Positions 1 through 9,400 of a stretch of 64,000 bases of DNA are shown piece after piece. The translations under genes and the position numbers were made by a program. The notes beneath the pieces are model-generated. The model worked only from the letters and a program-made list of their open reading frames with translations. It ran no database searches and was not told where the DNA came from. The stretch's first letter is position 1. The number at the start of each line of letters is the position of its first letter. This DNA comes from Chitinilyticum piscinae (lineage in GTDB: Bacteria > Pseudomonadota > Gammaproteobacteria > Burkholderiales > Chitinibacteraceae): assembly GCF_015223195.1 (NCBI RefSeq), contig NZ_JADFUA010000009.1, forward strand, positions 1-64,000. The letters run 5' to 3'.

Positions 1-75
1 CCCTGACGCCGCCAAACTCGCTAAACTCGTCGTTTCGCTTCGTTTGTTTCGCTGCGTCAGCAGCAGAGAGGCCGA

Positions 76-104
76 ACTATACGGCCCAACCCTCGAAGCG
101 TCAA
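76..104 (-). promoter_or_regulatory. Strong sigma70 promoter firing off the left edge
   Basis: On the minus strand a TTGACG box (99-104) and a TATAGT box (76-81) are separated by exactly 17 bp and followed by a GC-rich discriminator. Transcription would run leftward out of the window. Box quality, ideal spacing and discriminator resemble rRNA/tRNA operon promoters in this class, so a stable-RNA operon just outside is my inference. The leader carries an inverted repeat, CTGACGC (3-9) with GCGTCAG (54-60). No gene was found in 1-292. Confidence 0.6.
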
Positions 105-292
105 CACCCCGCCCGACAATTTTGCGCACCAAGTCGATAAGTCGTTGTTTTAATGCACAACAAAAGCAATACACCTTAGAATCTTTTCGGTACACATATT
201 CAAAATACACTTGAGCCCCCTCACCAACACTTCGATCAGCCTGCCGCGCCCAAAACCCTGCGCCCCCCCCAATTCATAAGAAGGAGTAAGCG

Positions 293-718
293 ATGTCAAT
301 ACTGGCATGGTGGCTGGTAACCGCTCTGGTGCTGGCCGGTCTGGAAATGGCAACTGGAACGTTCTATTTGCTGGCGCTGTCGGTGGGCATCCTGCCCGGT
401 GCGCTGGTGGCCTGGCTGGGGGGCGATCTGGCGCTGCAGCTGATCGTCGCGGCCATCGGCTGCCTGGTCAGCCTAGGCGTGATCAGGCACTGGAAAAGCC
501 GGCTGATTCCTCTGCAAACCCAGCGCGATGATGATCGCGGCCAACGCGTGCAGGTGGAGAGCTGGATCGATGCCACCCATGCGCGCATCCATTATCGCGG
601 TACGCAGTGGGATGCCGAGCTGGCCACCGGCGAGAGTAATGCCGAGCCGACGCAGTATTACTACATTACCGCGCGCAATGGCACTCACTTCACCATCAGT
701 CGAGGTACCCCCGACTAG
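293..718 (+). CDS. NfeD-family membrane protein
   Basis: A 141-residue protein with two hydrophobic N-terminal segments (about residues 5-30 and 38-63), a basic turn, and a soluble beta-rich tail (about 75-141) typical of the NfeD OB-fold domain. NfeD proteins partner SPFH/stomatin proteins in membrane quality control, and the next gene is such a stomatin, as in the E. coli ybbK-qmcA pair. The start is an ATG preceded by AAGGAG. Assignment rests on topology, length and neighbour; the short type without a protease domain is expected here. Confidence 0.85.
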   Translation: MSILAWWLVTALVLAGLEMATGTFYLLALSVGILPGALVAWLGGDLALQLIVAAIGCLVSLGVIRHWKSRLIPLQTQRDDDRGQRVQVESWIDATHARIHYRGTQWDAELATGESNAEPTQYYYITARNGTHFTISRGTPD

Positions 719-777
719 ATACCAACCACCGTATGCATTCACATTAATTACCGAAATTAACTCACAGGCACATACCC
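719..777 (+). repeat. Paired ATACCC element P1 (59-bp extended form)
   Basis: ATAC at 719-722, GTAT at 731-734 and CATACCC at 771-777 match the fixed spacing of the dispersed family described in the findings. The element fills nearly the whole gap between the nfeD-like gene and qmcA, starting one base after the stop codon, and is AT-rich against its surroundings. The qmcA ribosome binding site lies just downstream of it. Confidence 0.7.
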
Positions 778-802
778 TACTATTTGCAAATGGAGGTTAA
801 CC

Positions 803-1750
803 ATGTACGCATTTCCGATTGCGCTGTTTCTGCTGGTGGTGGTGTTCATCGCCAAGACATTCAAGATCGTGCCACAACAGAATGCCTGGGTAGTCGAGCG
901 ACTCGGCCGCTTTCACGCGGTACTGCAACCGGGACTGAATATCGTCATTCCCTTTATCGACCGCATCGCCTACAAGCACAGCCTGAAGGAAGTACCACTG
1001 GATGTGCCCAGCCAGATTTGCATTACGCGTGATAACACCCAGCTGCAGGTCGACGGCATTCTGTACTTCCAGGTAATGAACCCGGAACAGGCCTCCTACG
1101 GCACCAGCGATTACTTACTGGCAATTACCCAGCTGGCACAAACCACACTGCGCTCAGTCATCGGCAAACTGGAACTGGACAAGACCTTTGAGGAACGCGA
1201 CGACATCAACCGCGCGGTAGTGTCAGCACTGGACGAGGCCGCGACCAGCTGGGGCGTAAAGGTTCTACGCTATGAGATCAAGGACTTAACCCCTCCAAAG
1301 GAAATCCTGCATTCGATGCAGCAGCAGATCACCGCCGAGCGGGAAAAACGCGCGCGGATTGCCCAGTCGGAAGGCGTGCGCCAGGAGCAGATCAACCTGG
1401 CCAACGGTCAACGTGAAGCGGCGATCCAGCGCTCGCAGGGTGACATGCAGGCGGCGATCAACGAATCCGAAGGTGAAAAGCAGGCAGCGATCAACCGCGC
1501 CACCGGTGAAGCAGAAGCGATTCGCCTGATTGCGACAGCCAATGCCGAAGCGATTGCGCGCATTGCCGCTGCGATTGGACATGATGGCGGCATCGAGGCA
1601 GTGAACCTGAAAGTGGCCGAGCAGTATGTTGCAGCATTTGCCAATCTGGCCAAGGAAGGCAATACGGTACTGTTGCCGCAAAACGTGGGCGACGTAGCCG
1701 GACTGGTGGCAACCGCGATGAACGTGGTGAAGTCGGCAAAAACCGGCTAA
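803..1750 (+). CDS. qmcA: SPFH/stomatin-like protein QmcA
   Basis: A 315-residue protein: N-terminal membrane anchor (about residues 2-18), SPFH/band-7 domain (about 20-180) and a long Ala/Glu/Gln-rich coiled coil with repeated EGEKQAAINRA-like units (about 190-265). It matches paraslipin/QmcA proteins, which oligomerise at the inner membrane and act with FtsH-type quality control. It follows the nfeD-like gene on the same strand and the two are probably co-transcribed. The start is an ATG preceded by GGAGG. Length is normal for the family. Confidence 0.92.
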   Translation: MYAFPIALFLLVVVFIAKTFKIVPQQNAWVVERLGRFHAVLQPGLNIVIPFIDRIAYKHSLKEVPLDVPSQICITRDNTQLQVDGILYFQVMNPEQASYGTSDYLLAITQLAQTTLRSVIGKLELDKTFEERDDINRAVVSALDEAATSWGVKVLRYEIKDLTPPKEILHSMQQQITAEREKRARIAQSEGVRQEQINLANGQREAAIQRSQGDMQAAINESEGEKQAAINRATGEAEAIRLIATANAEAIARIAAAIGHDGGIEAVNLKVAEQYVAAFANLAKEGNTVLLPQNVGDVAGLVATAMNVVKSAKTG

Positions 1751-1799
1751 AACGAAGCTGTCGAAACGATTGCAGCATTACAGACAAAGGGAGAAAGGC

Positions 1800-2732
1800 A
1801 TGGCAGAACAGAAATACCGGCTGGTCACACGCAGCGACTTCGATGGCCTGGTGTGCGCGGTACTGCTGAACGAACTGGAACTGATCGACGACATCCTGTT
1901 CGTGCATCCGAAAGACATGCAGGACGGCAAAATCGCCATCAGCGAGCGCGACATCACCACCAATCTGCCCTATGTGGCTGGTGCGCATCTGGCATTTGAC
2001 CATCACCTGTCGGAAACCATTCGCAACACCGGCGAGCGCGACAACCACATCATTGATCCGGCGGCCCCCTCCGCCGCACGCGTGGTGTATGACTACTACG
2101 GCGGAGCCGCACGGTTTCCGAATATCAGCACGGACATGATGGAAGCGGTGGACAAGGGCGATTCGGCCAACTTTACCCGCGACGAGATCCTGAACCCAAG
2201 CGGCTGGGTTCTGCTGAATTACCTGATGGATGCCCGTACCGGACTGGGACGCTTCCGCGAATTCCGCATCAGCAACTATGCGCTGATGATGGATCTGATC
2301 AAGTATTGCCGTGACCACGGCATTGACGACATCCTGGCGCTACCCGACGTGAAGGAACGCGTCGAGCTCTACTTTGAGCACGCCGAGGCCGCCAAGGAAC
2401 AGCTGCTACGCTGCAGCCGGATCTATGACAATCTGGTAGTACTCGATCTGCGCGAGGAAGAAACCATTTACGCAACCAACCGCTTCATGGTGTACGCGCT
2501 CTTCCCCCAGTGCAATATCTCGATTCACGTTCTCTGGGGCGTACAAAAGCAGAACACGGTCTTTGCCACCGGCAAATCGATCCTGAACCGCTCATCGCAG
2601 ACCAATGTCGGTGAGCTGATGCTCAAATACGGGGGCGGCGGCCATGAAAATGCCGGCACCTGCCAGGTTGGCAATGACGAAGCTTCCGACAAGCTGCGCG
2701 AGCTGATTCTGCAGATCACCGCAGATGGCTGA
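1800..2732 (+). CDS. DHH-superfamily phosphoesterase (exopolyphosphatase-like)
   Basis: A 310-residue protein with a DHH fold: an N-terminal RSDFDGLVCA motif (DxDG, about residue 10), an FDHH metal motif (about 64-67) and a C-terminal GGGGHENAG motif of the DHHA1 domain (about 282-290). These bind Mn2+ and cleave phosphodi- or phosphoanhydride bonds. Relatives are often named exopolyphosphatase, but the substrate cannot be read from sequence; oligonucleotides or cyclic dinucleotides are alternatives. I chose the ATG after GGGAGAAAGG over an upstream TTG. Confidence 0.8.
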   Translation: MAEQKYRLVTRSDFDGLVCAVLLNELELIDDILFVHPKDMQDGKIAISERDITTNLPYVAGAHLAFDHHLSETIRNTGERDNHIIDPAAPSAARVVYDYYGGAARFPNISTDMMEAVDKGDSANFTRDEILNPSGWVLLNYLMDARTGLGRFREFRISNYALMMDLIKYCRDHGIDDILALPDVKERVELYFEHAEAAKEQLLRCSRIYDNLVVLDLREEETIYATNRFMVYALFPQCNISIHVLWGVQKQNTVFATGKSILNRSSQTNVGELMLKYGGGGHENAGTCQVGNDEASDKLRELILQITADG

Positions 2733-2753
2733 TTGTTAAGCTCACCCCAAAGA

Positions 2754-2777
2754 AAACGCCGCTAAGAGCGGCGTTTT
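2754..2777. terminator. Bidirectional Rho-independent terminator
   Basis: A perfect 10-bp stem AAACGCCGCT/AGCGGCGTTT with a short loop, flanked by A-rich sequence on the left and T-rich on the right, lies between two convergent genes and can serve both. Confidence 0.85.
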
Positions 2778-2790
2778 TGATTGCTGCTGG

Positions 2791-3651
2791 CTACGGGAAG
2801 CGCAAGCCCTCGCGATCCGGCCGCCCCCGGCCTCCCCATTCGATGGCATGAAAAGGCACATCGTTCTGGGGCCATGTTTCAAGCAGCGCCGATACGCCTC
2901 GGACCTGATGCCCTTGCGCAATCCAGGCAGCCAAGAGCTGACGGAATAAATCAAGCGCGCCTTCGGCAAGCAGATCGACAGAGTCAAGTGCAAACAGCGA
3001 ATAATCTCCATCAACCCAGCCGGCACTGCGGCGCAATAGTGCTTCCTGTTCCTGTGGCGAATGCAACAAGGTAGTCAGCGCAGGCAAATTCACAGGCAAA
3101 GCCAGGCATTGCACTGGTTCGCCATCCGCTACTGGCAGGAACGGCATTTCGCCATCCATGGCACTGACTGCCGCAAAGCCATGACGTTGCAACAGCCGGT
3201 AGGCACTGCGACTCATTCGCTGATCCGGGGCGGAAAAATACAGGGGCAGCCTATCGAAGAGCTCGCGATAGGCGGCAATGCCAGCAAGCAATTCGGCCTC
3301 GAAGGCGGACTCTGCAACAAAACGCTGCTCCAGCAAAGCCAGCCAGTCATGGCGGGATGCTGGCATGACTCCGCACTCGTGACCATGGTCGCCAACCTGA
3401 CGGATCAGTGCCGCACAACGGCGCGCCAGAATCGGCGCAGGCCGCAGACGACCATATGCCAACGCACTCCAACCCAGCTGTTTGCGCAAGCGCCAGGTCT
3501 CCAGCCACGATTTACCGGAGCGATCCGCTCCCATACTGAAAAAAACTGTTGCAGTGCCCCCCTGCTCCGCCAGCAAAGGCAACAACAAGGGCAGCGCCTT
3601 TTCGGCGCCAGCGATGCGGGTCACATCGATACGTAAAGCAATGACAGCCAT
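2791..3651 (-). CDS. NodB/ArnD-like polysaccharide deacetylase homologue, active site degenerate
   Basis: A 286-residue protein resembling ArnD-type deformylases of the NodB superfamily: RIDV start strand, ATVFFSMG, GHECG and a C-terminal HQVRGVSALL segment. The metal site looks broken. The usual RIDVDT reads RIDVTR, and the His-rich GHExGxHxxxH stretch reads GHECGVMPASRH (about residues 93-104), losing at least one metal His. It may use a changed site, act on another substrate or be a non-catalytic paralogue. Flanked by a terminator and a PilZ gene; no lipid A operon is nearby. Confidence 0.65.
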   Translation of the reverse strand: MAVIALRIDVTRIAGAEKALPLLLPLLAEQGGTATVFFSMGADRSGKSWLETWRLRKQLGWSALAYGRLRPAPILARRCAALIRQVGDHGHECGVMPASRHDWLALLEQRFVAESAFEAELLAGIAAYRELFDRLPLYFSAPDQRMSRSAYRLLQRHGFAAVSAMDGEMPFLPVADGEPVQCLALPVNLPALTTLLHSPQEQEALLRRSAGWVDGDYSLFALDSVDLLAEGALDLFRQLLAAWIAQGHQVRGVSALLETWPQNDVPFHAIEWGGRGRPDREGLRFP

Positions 3652-3708
3652 GATGGGGCTAGCGAAAAGAAAATACGCGGGGCGCTAGCTTATCACGCCA
3701 GCATCGCA

Positions 3709-4035
3709 TCAGCGCAGGACGTTCAGAATGGAGAGCCCAAGTTCGTACAAACCGGACTGCTTGAGCGCATGGCAGCGCATGACACGAACCTGCAATGCCA
3801 TGGGTTGGCGGGCAACACCCGGCGAAGCGGGCGGCATGACAAACACCTGGAATTCCTCGCTGGGCCTGGGTACATAACTGGTCTGGACAGTCAGGCCACT
3901 GACACTGAGATCCGTGCACTCGCCATAATGCGAAAGACCAAGATCGGGCAGGCGCAGCTTGACCTTGCAGCGCACCGGTACGCGCACGGCAGCGCGCTGA
4001 TCCTGGGGTGCCATGCCGGCTGTACCGCGTTTCAT
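3709..4035 (-). CDS. PilZ domain protein (c-di-GMP receptor)
   Basis: A 108-residue single-domain protein with the PilZ signature: RVPVR (about residues 18-22) and TDLSVSG (41-47), matching RxxxR and (D/N)xSxxG that clamp cyclic di-GMP, then beta strands ending in YELGLSI. It is probably a cytosolic adaptor linking c-di-GMP to motility or surface behaviour; the target is unknown. I chose the ATG at 4035 because the longer upstream reading lies opposite the next gene and lacks PilZ sequence. Confidence 0.85.
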   Translation of the reverse strand: MKRGTAGMAPQDQRAAVRVPVRCKVKLRLPDLGLSHYGECTDLSVSGLTVQTSYVPRPSEEFQVFVMPPASPGVARQPMALQVRVMRCHALKQSGLYELGLSILNVLR

Positions 4036-4140
4036 CGAATTCAGACTCCCTTCAACTGGCGCGATCATATAATGACACCAAGGCATCGTACATAAGCCGA
4101 TGCTGATTTTACCCATCAAATCGACCAACGGATGACAGCC

Positions 4141-4359
4141 ATGAGTGATATCGGCAGTTTGCGCACATTCAGTGTGCAGGTCTCCCAGACCCTGATGCAG
4201 GGTGCCCAGCAAACCATGCGAGAAGTCCTCGATAACGCGGACCGTCTGGATCGCCGCAAAGGCAATATTGCCGAATCTGCACTGCAGCGTATCCAGGACA
4301 ATCAGGCCGTCGCTCAAAAAATGGCCGAGAGCCGCAATAAAATCGACGTATTTGTCTGA
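4141..4359 (+). CDS. Conserved-looking small hypothetical protein
   Basis: A 72-residue polar protein starting MSDIGSLRTF, predicted mostly helical, with no membrane segment or cysteine. An in-frame ATG lies nine bases upstream (4132). It stands alone, divergent from the PilZ gene and upstream of the tRNA cluster. I do not recognise the family. The reading is supported by coding-like third-position GC and the isolated position. Confidence 0.55.
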   Translation: MSDIGSLRTFSVQVSQTLMQGAQQTMREVLDNADRLDRRKGNIAESALQRIQDNQAVAQKMAESRNKIDVFV

Positions 4360-4443
4360 ACACAAGCCTCATTGCAAACAAAGACTTACTGCCGTTGGGC
4401 ACAAACAGCGGCAGATAACTTCCTTTTTTTCTTGCAAAAGCGC

Positions 4444-4472
4444 TTGACGCCTCCAAACCCGCATGATTAAAT
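4444..4472 (+). promoter_or_regulatory. Promoter of the tRNA-Val/Asp cluster
   Basis: TTGACG (4444-4449), a 17-bp spacer and TTAAAT (4467-4472), followed by a GC-rich discriminator, sit just before the first tRNA-Val. This is a typical stable-RNA promoter layout. Confidence 0.7.
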
Positions 4473-4491
4473 GCGCCCCTCTTCAGACGAC

Positions 4492-4567
4492 GGGCGGTTA
4501 GCTCAGTTGGTAGAGCGTCTGCCTTACAAGCAGAATGTCGGCGGTTCGATCCCGTCACCGCCCACCA
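4492..4567 (+). tRNA. tRNA-Val (TAC), copy 1
   Basis: 76-nt cloverleaf with anticodon TAC in loop CTTACAA, D arm GCTC...GAGC, T loop TTCGATC and encoded CCA. The acceptor stem is GGGCGGT/ACCGCCC, differing from copies 2 and 3 by two compensated pairs. Confidence 0.97.
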
Positions 4568-4591
4568 GTCCGTCAGAAGAAAAACCGCTGC

Positions 4592-4668
4592 GGAGCGGTA
4601 GTTCAGTTGGTTAGAATACCGGCCTGTCACGCCGGGGGTCGCGGGTTCGAGCCCCGTCCGCTCCGCCA
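4592..4668 (+). tRNA. tRNA-Asp (GTC), copy 1
   Basis: 77-nt cloverleaf, acceptor GGAGCGG/CCGCTCC, anticodon loop CTGTCAC (GTC), encoded GCCA end. The three Asp copies look identical. Confidence 0.97.
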
Positions 4669-4699
4669 GCAACACAGCAGTAAAATGGCATCATCCAGT

Positions 4700-4775
4700 G
4701 GGTTGTTAGCTCAGTTGGTAGAGCGTCTGCCTTACAAGCAGAATGTCGGCGGTTCGATCCCGTCACAACCCACCA
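4700..4775 (+). tRNA. tRNA-Val (TAC), copy 2
   Basis: As copy 1 but with acceptor stem GGGTTGT/ACAACCC. Pairs 4-69 and 5-68 change from C-G and G-C to U-A, so pairing is kept. Confidence 0.97.
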
Positions 4776-4782
4776 CCGCTGC

Positions 4783-4859
4783 GGAGCGGTAGTTCAGTTG
4801 GTTAGAATACCGGCCTGTCACGCCGGGGGTCGCGGGTTCGAGCCCCGTCCGCTCCGCCA
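4783..4859 (+). tRNA. tRNA-Asp (GTC), copy 2
   Basis: Same sequence as Asp copy 1, only 7 nt after tRNA-Val copy 2. It belongs to the tandemly duplicated Val-Asp unit. Confidence 0.97.
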
Positions 4860-4892
4860 GCAACACAGCAGTAATCAGCAGCACCTCAATAT

Positions 4893-4968
4893 GGGTTGTT
4901 AGCTCAGTTGGTAGAGCGTCTGCCTTACAAGCAGAATGTCGGCGGTTCGATCCCGTCACAACCCACCA
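4893..4968 (+). tRNA. tRNA-Val (TAC), copy 3
   Basis: Matches copy 2, including the variant acceptor stem, and begins 193 nt after it, consistent with tandem duplication of a roughly 193-bp unit. Confidence 0.97.
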
Positions 4969-4975
4969 CCGCTGC

Positions 4976-5052
4976 GGAGCGGTAGTTCAGTTGGTTAGAA
5001 TACCGGCCTGTCACGCCGGGGGTCGCGGGTTCGAGCCCCGTCCGCTCCGCCA
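4976..5052 (+). tRNA. tRNA-Asp (GTC), copy 3
   Basis: Matches the other Asp copies. It is the last tRNA of the cluster. No clear Rho-independent terminator follows before the PAS gene at 5171. Confidence 0.97.
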
Positions 5053-5170
5053 ATCTCCCTTTCTGTTGTGCCTCCACCACGATTCAGCAATGCGCTGGTC
5101 ACACTGGTACTCTTTCCGGTTACACTTGCATTCCAGCACCCGAGACGACCCACTCGACAGGAACTCGACA

Positions 5171-6430
5171 ATGGCCGAAAGGGCACCCGCGAATACTAAT
5201 TCCACCGCCTGGTTTCAACGCCCCTCCTGCCAGATTCTTGCCTTTGGCTGCCTGCTGCTTCTCATTTCCTTCGCGCTAATCAGCACTGGCCACAGTCTTG
5301 CCGGCCTGACTCTGCTTGTTGCCGCCGCCGCCTGCAATATCGCCGCGCTGCATTCCGAACGACTGCGCCATCAGGCTCGACACCGCCACATTCCCGCTGC
5401 TGCCACCACGATTGCCAGACTCCCACGCCCCTCCCAGGGCGAACTGCTCGGCGACATCCCTGATCTCTTGTGGCTGATCGAAGGCAGCGACCGCACCATC
5501 ACACCGCTCAACCGCAACCGCCTGGAAAAACATCCGGATGGCGCGGGCGACAAAGACCGCCTCAGCAACATCCTGCCCAGCCGGGCTGCACGACTCTATC
5601 TGGAAGCGCTGATTGCCCTCCAGAGTGACGAAACACCACAGCGCTTCGAATATCAGCTCGGTCAGGATGGCGAACAGAGCACCTACGAAGCCCGTCTGGT
5701 TCCACTCGAAGGCAACCGTTGCCTTGCGGTGATCCGCGACATCAGTCACATCAAAGCGATGGAAGAGGCATTGCTGCACCAACAGCTGTTTGTACATCAG
5801 ATCATCGATGCAACTCCTGCGCTTGTTTTCGTGCGAGATCGCCACGGCCGCTTCCTGCTGGTTAACCGCGCCACACAAAGCACACTCGGCCATGAACTAC
5901 TGGTTCAATCGCACATGGCCTGGCTCGATCCGGATCGCCCGTTTGCCACCGGTGACGAGGAAGTACTCGAGCAGCAACGCTCGGTGCGCCTGCTCGATCA
6001 ATGGACACTACCCAACGGCCAAGTGCACTGGTTCGACGTCACCAAACAGCCGCTACTGCGCGACGACGAAACCTATATTCTGAACATCGCCATCGACATC
6101 ACCCACCTCAAGGCAGCAGAGAGCGCACTGGCAAGTGGCGACAGCCTGCTGCACGCCATGGCCGACGCCCTCCCGCACCCCTTCCTGCTGGTAGAAGATG
6201 GTGTGGTTGAGTTTGCCAACTATGCCGCCTGCGATCTGCTCGGCCTCACCCCGACGGAGCTGATCGGCGAACCACTGGACCAGCTCGCCAGTAACGCCGC
6301 CGCACTACAGCAAGCCGAAACGACCAGCGCGAACACCCTGGAACGCGCCAACGCACCGGCCATTCCCTGTGCCATTCACCCTGTCAGTCGCTCCAGTCGC
6401 CCCGCCCACCTGATCGTACTGGGCAGCTGA
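5171..6430 (+). CDS. Membrane protein with tandem PAS domains, no output domain
   Basis: A 419-residue protein with two N-terminal membrane helices (about residues 18-55), a linker PAS-like region (about 85-195), a clear PAS domain (about 200-315, with a DITHLKAAE end) and part of another PAS (about 320-400). No kinase, GGDEF, EAL or HTH follows, so it is either a regulator acting through a partner or the remnant of a longer sensor. I chose the ATG after AGGAA; longer readings would run into tRNA-Asp copy 3. The stop is 52 nt before hrpA. Confidence 0.7.
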   Translation: MAERAPANTNSTAWFQRPSCQILAFGCLLLLISFALISTGHSLAGLTLLVAAAACNIAALHSERLRHQARHRHIPAAATTIARLPRPSQGELLGDIPDLLWLIEGSDRTITPLNRNRLEKHPDGAGDKDRLSNILPSRAARLYLEALIALQSDETPQRFEYQLGQDGEQSTYEARLVPLEGNRCLAVIRDISHIKAMEEALLHQQLFVHQIIDATPALVFVRDRHGRFLLVNRATQSTLGHELLVQSHMAWLDPDRPFATGDEEVLEQQRSVRLLDQWTLPNGQVHWFDVTKQPLLRDDETYILNIAIDITHLKAAESALASGDSLLHAMADALPHPFLLVEDGVVEFANYAACDLLGLTPTELIGEPLDQLASNAAALQQAETTSANTLERANAPAIPCAIHPVSRSSRPAHLIVLGS

Positions 6431-6482
6431 TCCCGGCTGCCATGCTAAAATCAGCGGTTTGTCACTCCCGACAGCGTCGCCG

Positions 6483-9400
6483 ATGTCCCGCCTGCCCGCC
6501 GCACTCCAGCAACAACTCTCCGACTGCCAGAGCGCAGACCGCCATGCGCTAGTGCGTCTGGCGCGCAACGTGCAGGAGCGTATACAGCGCAAGCAGCCAG
6601 CCGACCGCCTGCAAGCCCAGCTGGAACAGCAGCTGAGCACCTCGCTCGAGAAAACCAGCCGCCGCCGCGCCCAGCTGCCGCAACCGCGGTTTGACGAAGC
6701 CCTGCCTGTCAACCAGAAGCGTGACGAGCTGCTGCAGGCGATCCGCGATCACCAGGTGGTTATCGTCTGCGGGGAGACTGGCTCCGGCAAGACGACCCAG
6801 CTTCCCAAACTCTGCCTGGCACTCGGTCGGGGCGTGCATGGTTTGATCGGCCACACCCAGCCACGCCGGCTTGCCGCGCGCTCGGTGGCGCAGCGCATCG
6901 CACAGGAACTCGACAGCGAACTCGGCCAGCATGTTGGATACAAGGTCCGTTTTACCGAAAAATCCAGCGCGGGCAGCTACATCAAGCTGATGACCGACGG
7001 CATTCTTCTGGCAGAAACCCTGTCGGACAAATACCTCAACGCCTATGACACGATCATCATCGACGAGGCTCACGAACGCAGTCTGAACATCGACTTTCTG
7101 CTGGGCTATCTCAAGCAACTGCTGCCACGCCGGCCGGATCTGAAAGTCATCATCACCTCAGCCACCATCGATGCAGAACGCTTCAGCAAGCACTTCAACA
7201 ACGCACCAGTGATCGAAGTCTCCGGGCGCACTTACCCGGTCGAGGTCCGTTACGCACCACTGGCGGCGCGCGACGAAGACGACGCCGAAATCGAAATGGA
7301 AGAAGCGGTCGCCGATGCCATCGGCAAGCTCTGGGCGTGCGACGGCAATGGTGACGTACTGGTTTTCCTGCCCGGCGAGCGCGAAATTCGTGAAACCGCC
7401 GAGGAACTGCGCAAGGCCAAGCTGCGGGACGCCGAAATCCTGCCGCTGTTCGCCCGCCTGTCAAATGAAGACCAGCAACGCATTTTCCGCCCGAGTAATG
7501 GCCGGCGCGTGGTACTGGCCACCAACGTCGCCGAGACGTCCCTTACCGTCCCGGGGATCCGCTACGTGATCGACACCGGACTAGCCCGGGTCAATCGCTA
7601 CAGCCCGCGCGCCAAGGTCGAACAACTGCAAGTGGAAAAAATCAGCCAGGCCAGCGCCCGCCAGCGCGCCGGCCGCTGCGGTCGAGTCGCCTCGGGCATC
7701 TGCGTGCGCCTGTACAGCGAAGACGATTTCAAGCTACGCCCACCCTTTACCGACCCGGAAATCGTTCGCTCCAGCCTCGCCGCAGTCATCCTGCGCATGG
7801 CGGCACTCAAGCTGGGGCGAGTTGACGCATTTCCCTTTATCGAAGAACCCTCAGGCAAGCTTATTGCTGATGGGTATGCGCAGCTACGCGAGCTGGGCGC
7901 TGTCGATGAGAGCGATACCCTAACACCCACTGGCCAGCAACTCGCCCGCCTGCCGGTCGACCCACGTCTTGCGCGCATGCTGCTGGCCGGCCTCGAGCAG
8001 CACTGCCTGAGTGAAATTCTGATCATTGCCAGTGCACTCTCGGTGCAAGACCCGCGCGAGCGCCCCTTCGACGCGCGCGAAGCCGCCCACCGCGCACAGC
8101 AGAAATTCAACGACGAAAAATCCGATTTCCTAGCCTATCTGCATCTGTGGCAGTGGTACGAGAAGGAATCTTCTGAAAAATCCTCAAACCGCCAACTGGT
8201 GCAACGCTGCCACGAACACTTCCTCTCGTGGCTGCGCCTGCGGGAATGGCGCGACCTGCATCGCCAGCTCGCCGACATTGTCGAGGACCTGGGCTGGCAA
8301 ACCAACAGCAAGCCCGGCACCTACGAGCAGATCCACAAGGCGCTGCTGACCGGCCTCTTGGGGCAAATCGGCATGAAATCGCAGGAATCCGACGAATACC
8401 TCGGCGCGCGCGGCATCAAGTTCCATGTTTTTCCCGGAACCGGGCTCAAAAAATCACGCCCGAAATGGGTCGTTGCCGGCGAGCTGGTCGAAACCAGCAA
8501 GCTCTATGCCCGCTGTGTGGCGGCCATCGAACCGGAATGGGTCGAACACCTCGCCCCGCACCTGGTCAAGCGCCAGTACTTCGATCCGCACTGGGAAAAG
8601 GATCAGGGTCAGGTGGTCGCGCAGGAGCGTGTGACGCTATACGGCCTGCCTGTCGTCAACAAGCGCAAGGTGCATTACGGTGCGATCAATCCGACTGAAG
8701 CCCGTGAATTGCTGATTCGTGAAGGGCTGGTGCAGTTCAACCTGAAAACCTCGGGTAAATTCAGCGATCACAACCTAGCGATGCTGCTGGACGTGGAAGA
8801 ACTTGAACACAAATCGCGCCGGCAGGACGTACTGGTCGACGAAGAGGCCCTGTTCCGCTTCTTCGACGCCCTCGTTCCTGCTGAGGTGGTCAACGCCGCT
8901 GGCTTCGAGGCATGGCGCAAGGAAGCCGAAAAAGCCAGCCCGAAGCTGCTCTACCTGGGACGTGACGACCTGATGCGCCACGGCGCGGCGGCCGTCACCG
9001 AGGAGCAATACCCCGAAATTTTCAAGCTGGCCGACGCAAAGCTGAAACTCGCTTACCGCTTCGAACCCGGCCATGCGCTCGATGGCGTCACGCTGACGCT
9101 GCCATTGCACCTTTTGAACCGCGTCAATCACGCCACGTTTGACTGGCTGGTACCCGGCATGCTGCGCGAGAAAATCACGCTACTGATCAAGGCACTACCC
9201 AAACCGCTGCGCCGCCAGTGCGTTCCCGTGCCTGAATTTGCCACCCGCATGCTGGATGAGCTGGAACACGCCAGCCGTGAGGAACCGCTCCTGCCCCAAC
9301 TCGCCCAAGCCGTTACCCGCGGCATCGGTCAGCCAGTCAGCAGCGACGACTTTGCTTCGGTCGAGCTGCCGGCTCACCTGCAGATGCGCTTTCGCATCAT

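Noticed and set aside
2781-3636. Plus-strand frames opposite the deacetylase homologue
   Set aside because: No recognisable protein; codon bias of the minus-strand gene explains them.
5090-5170. Longer N-terminus of the PAS protein
   Set aside because: The longest reading runs into tRNA-Asp copy 3; the ATG at 5171 has a ribosome site and directly precedes the membrane helices.
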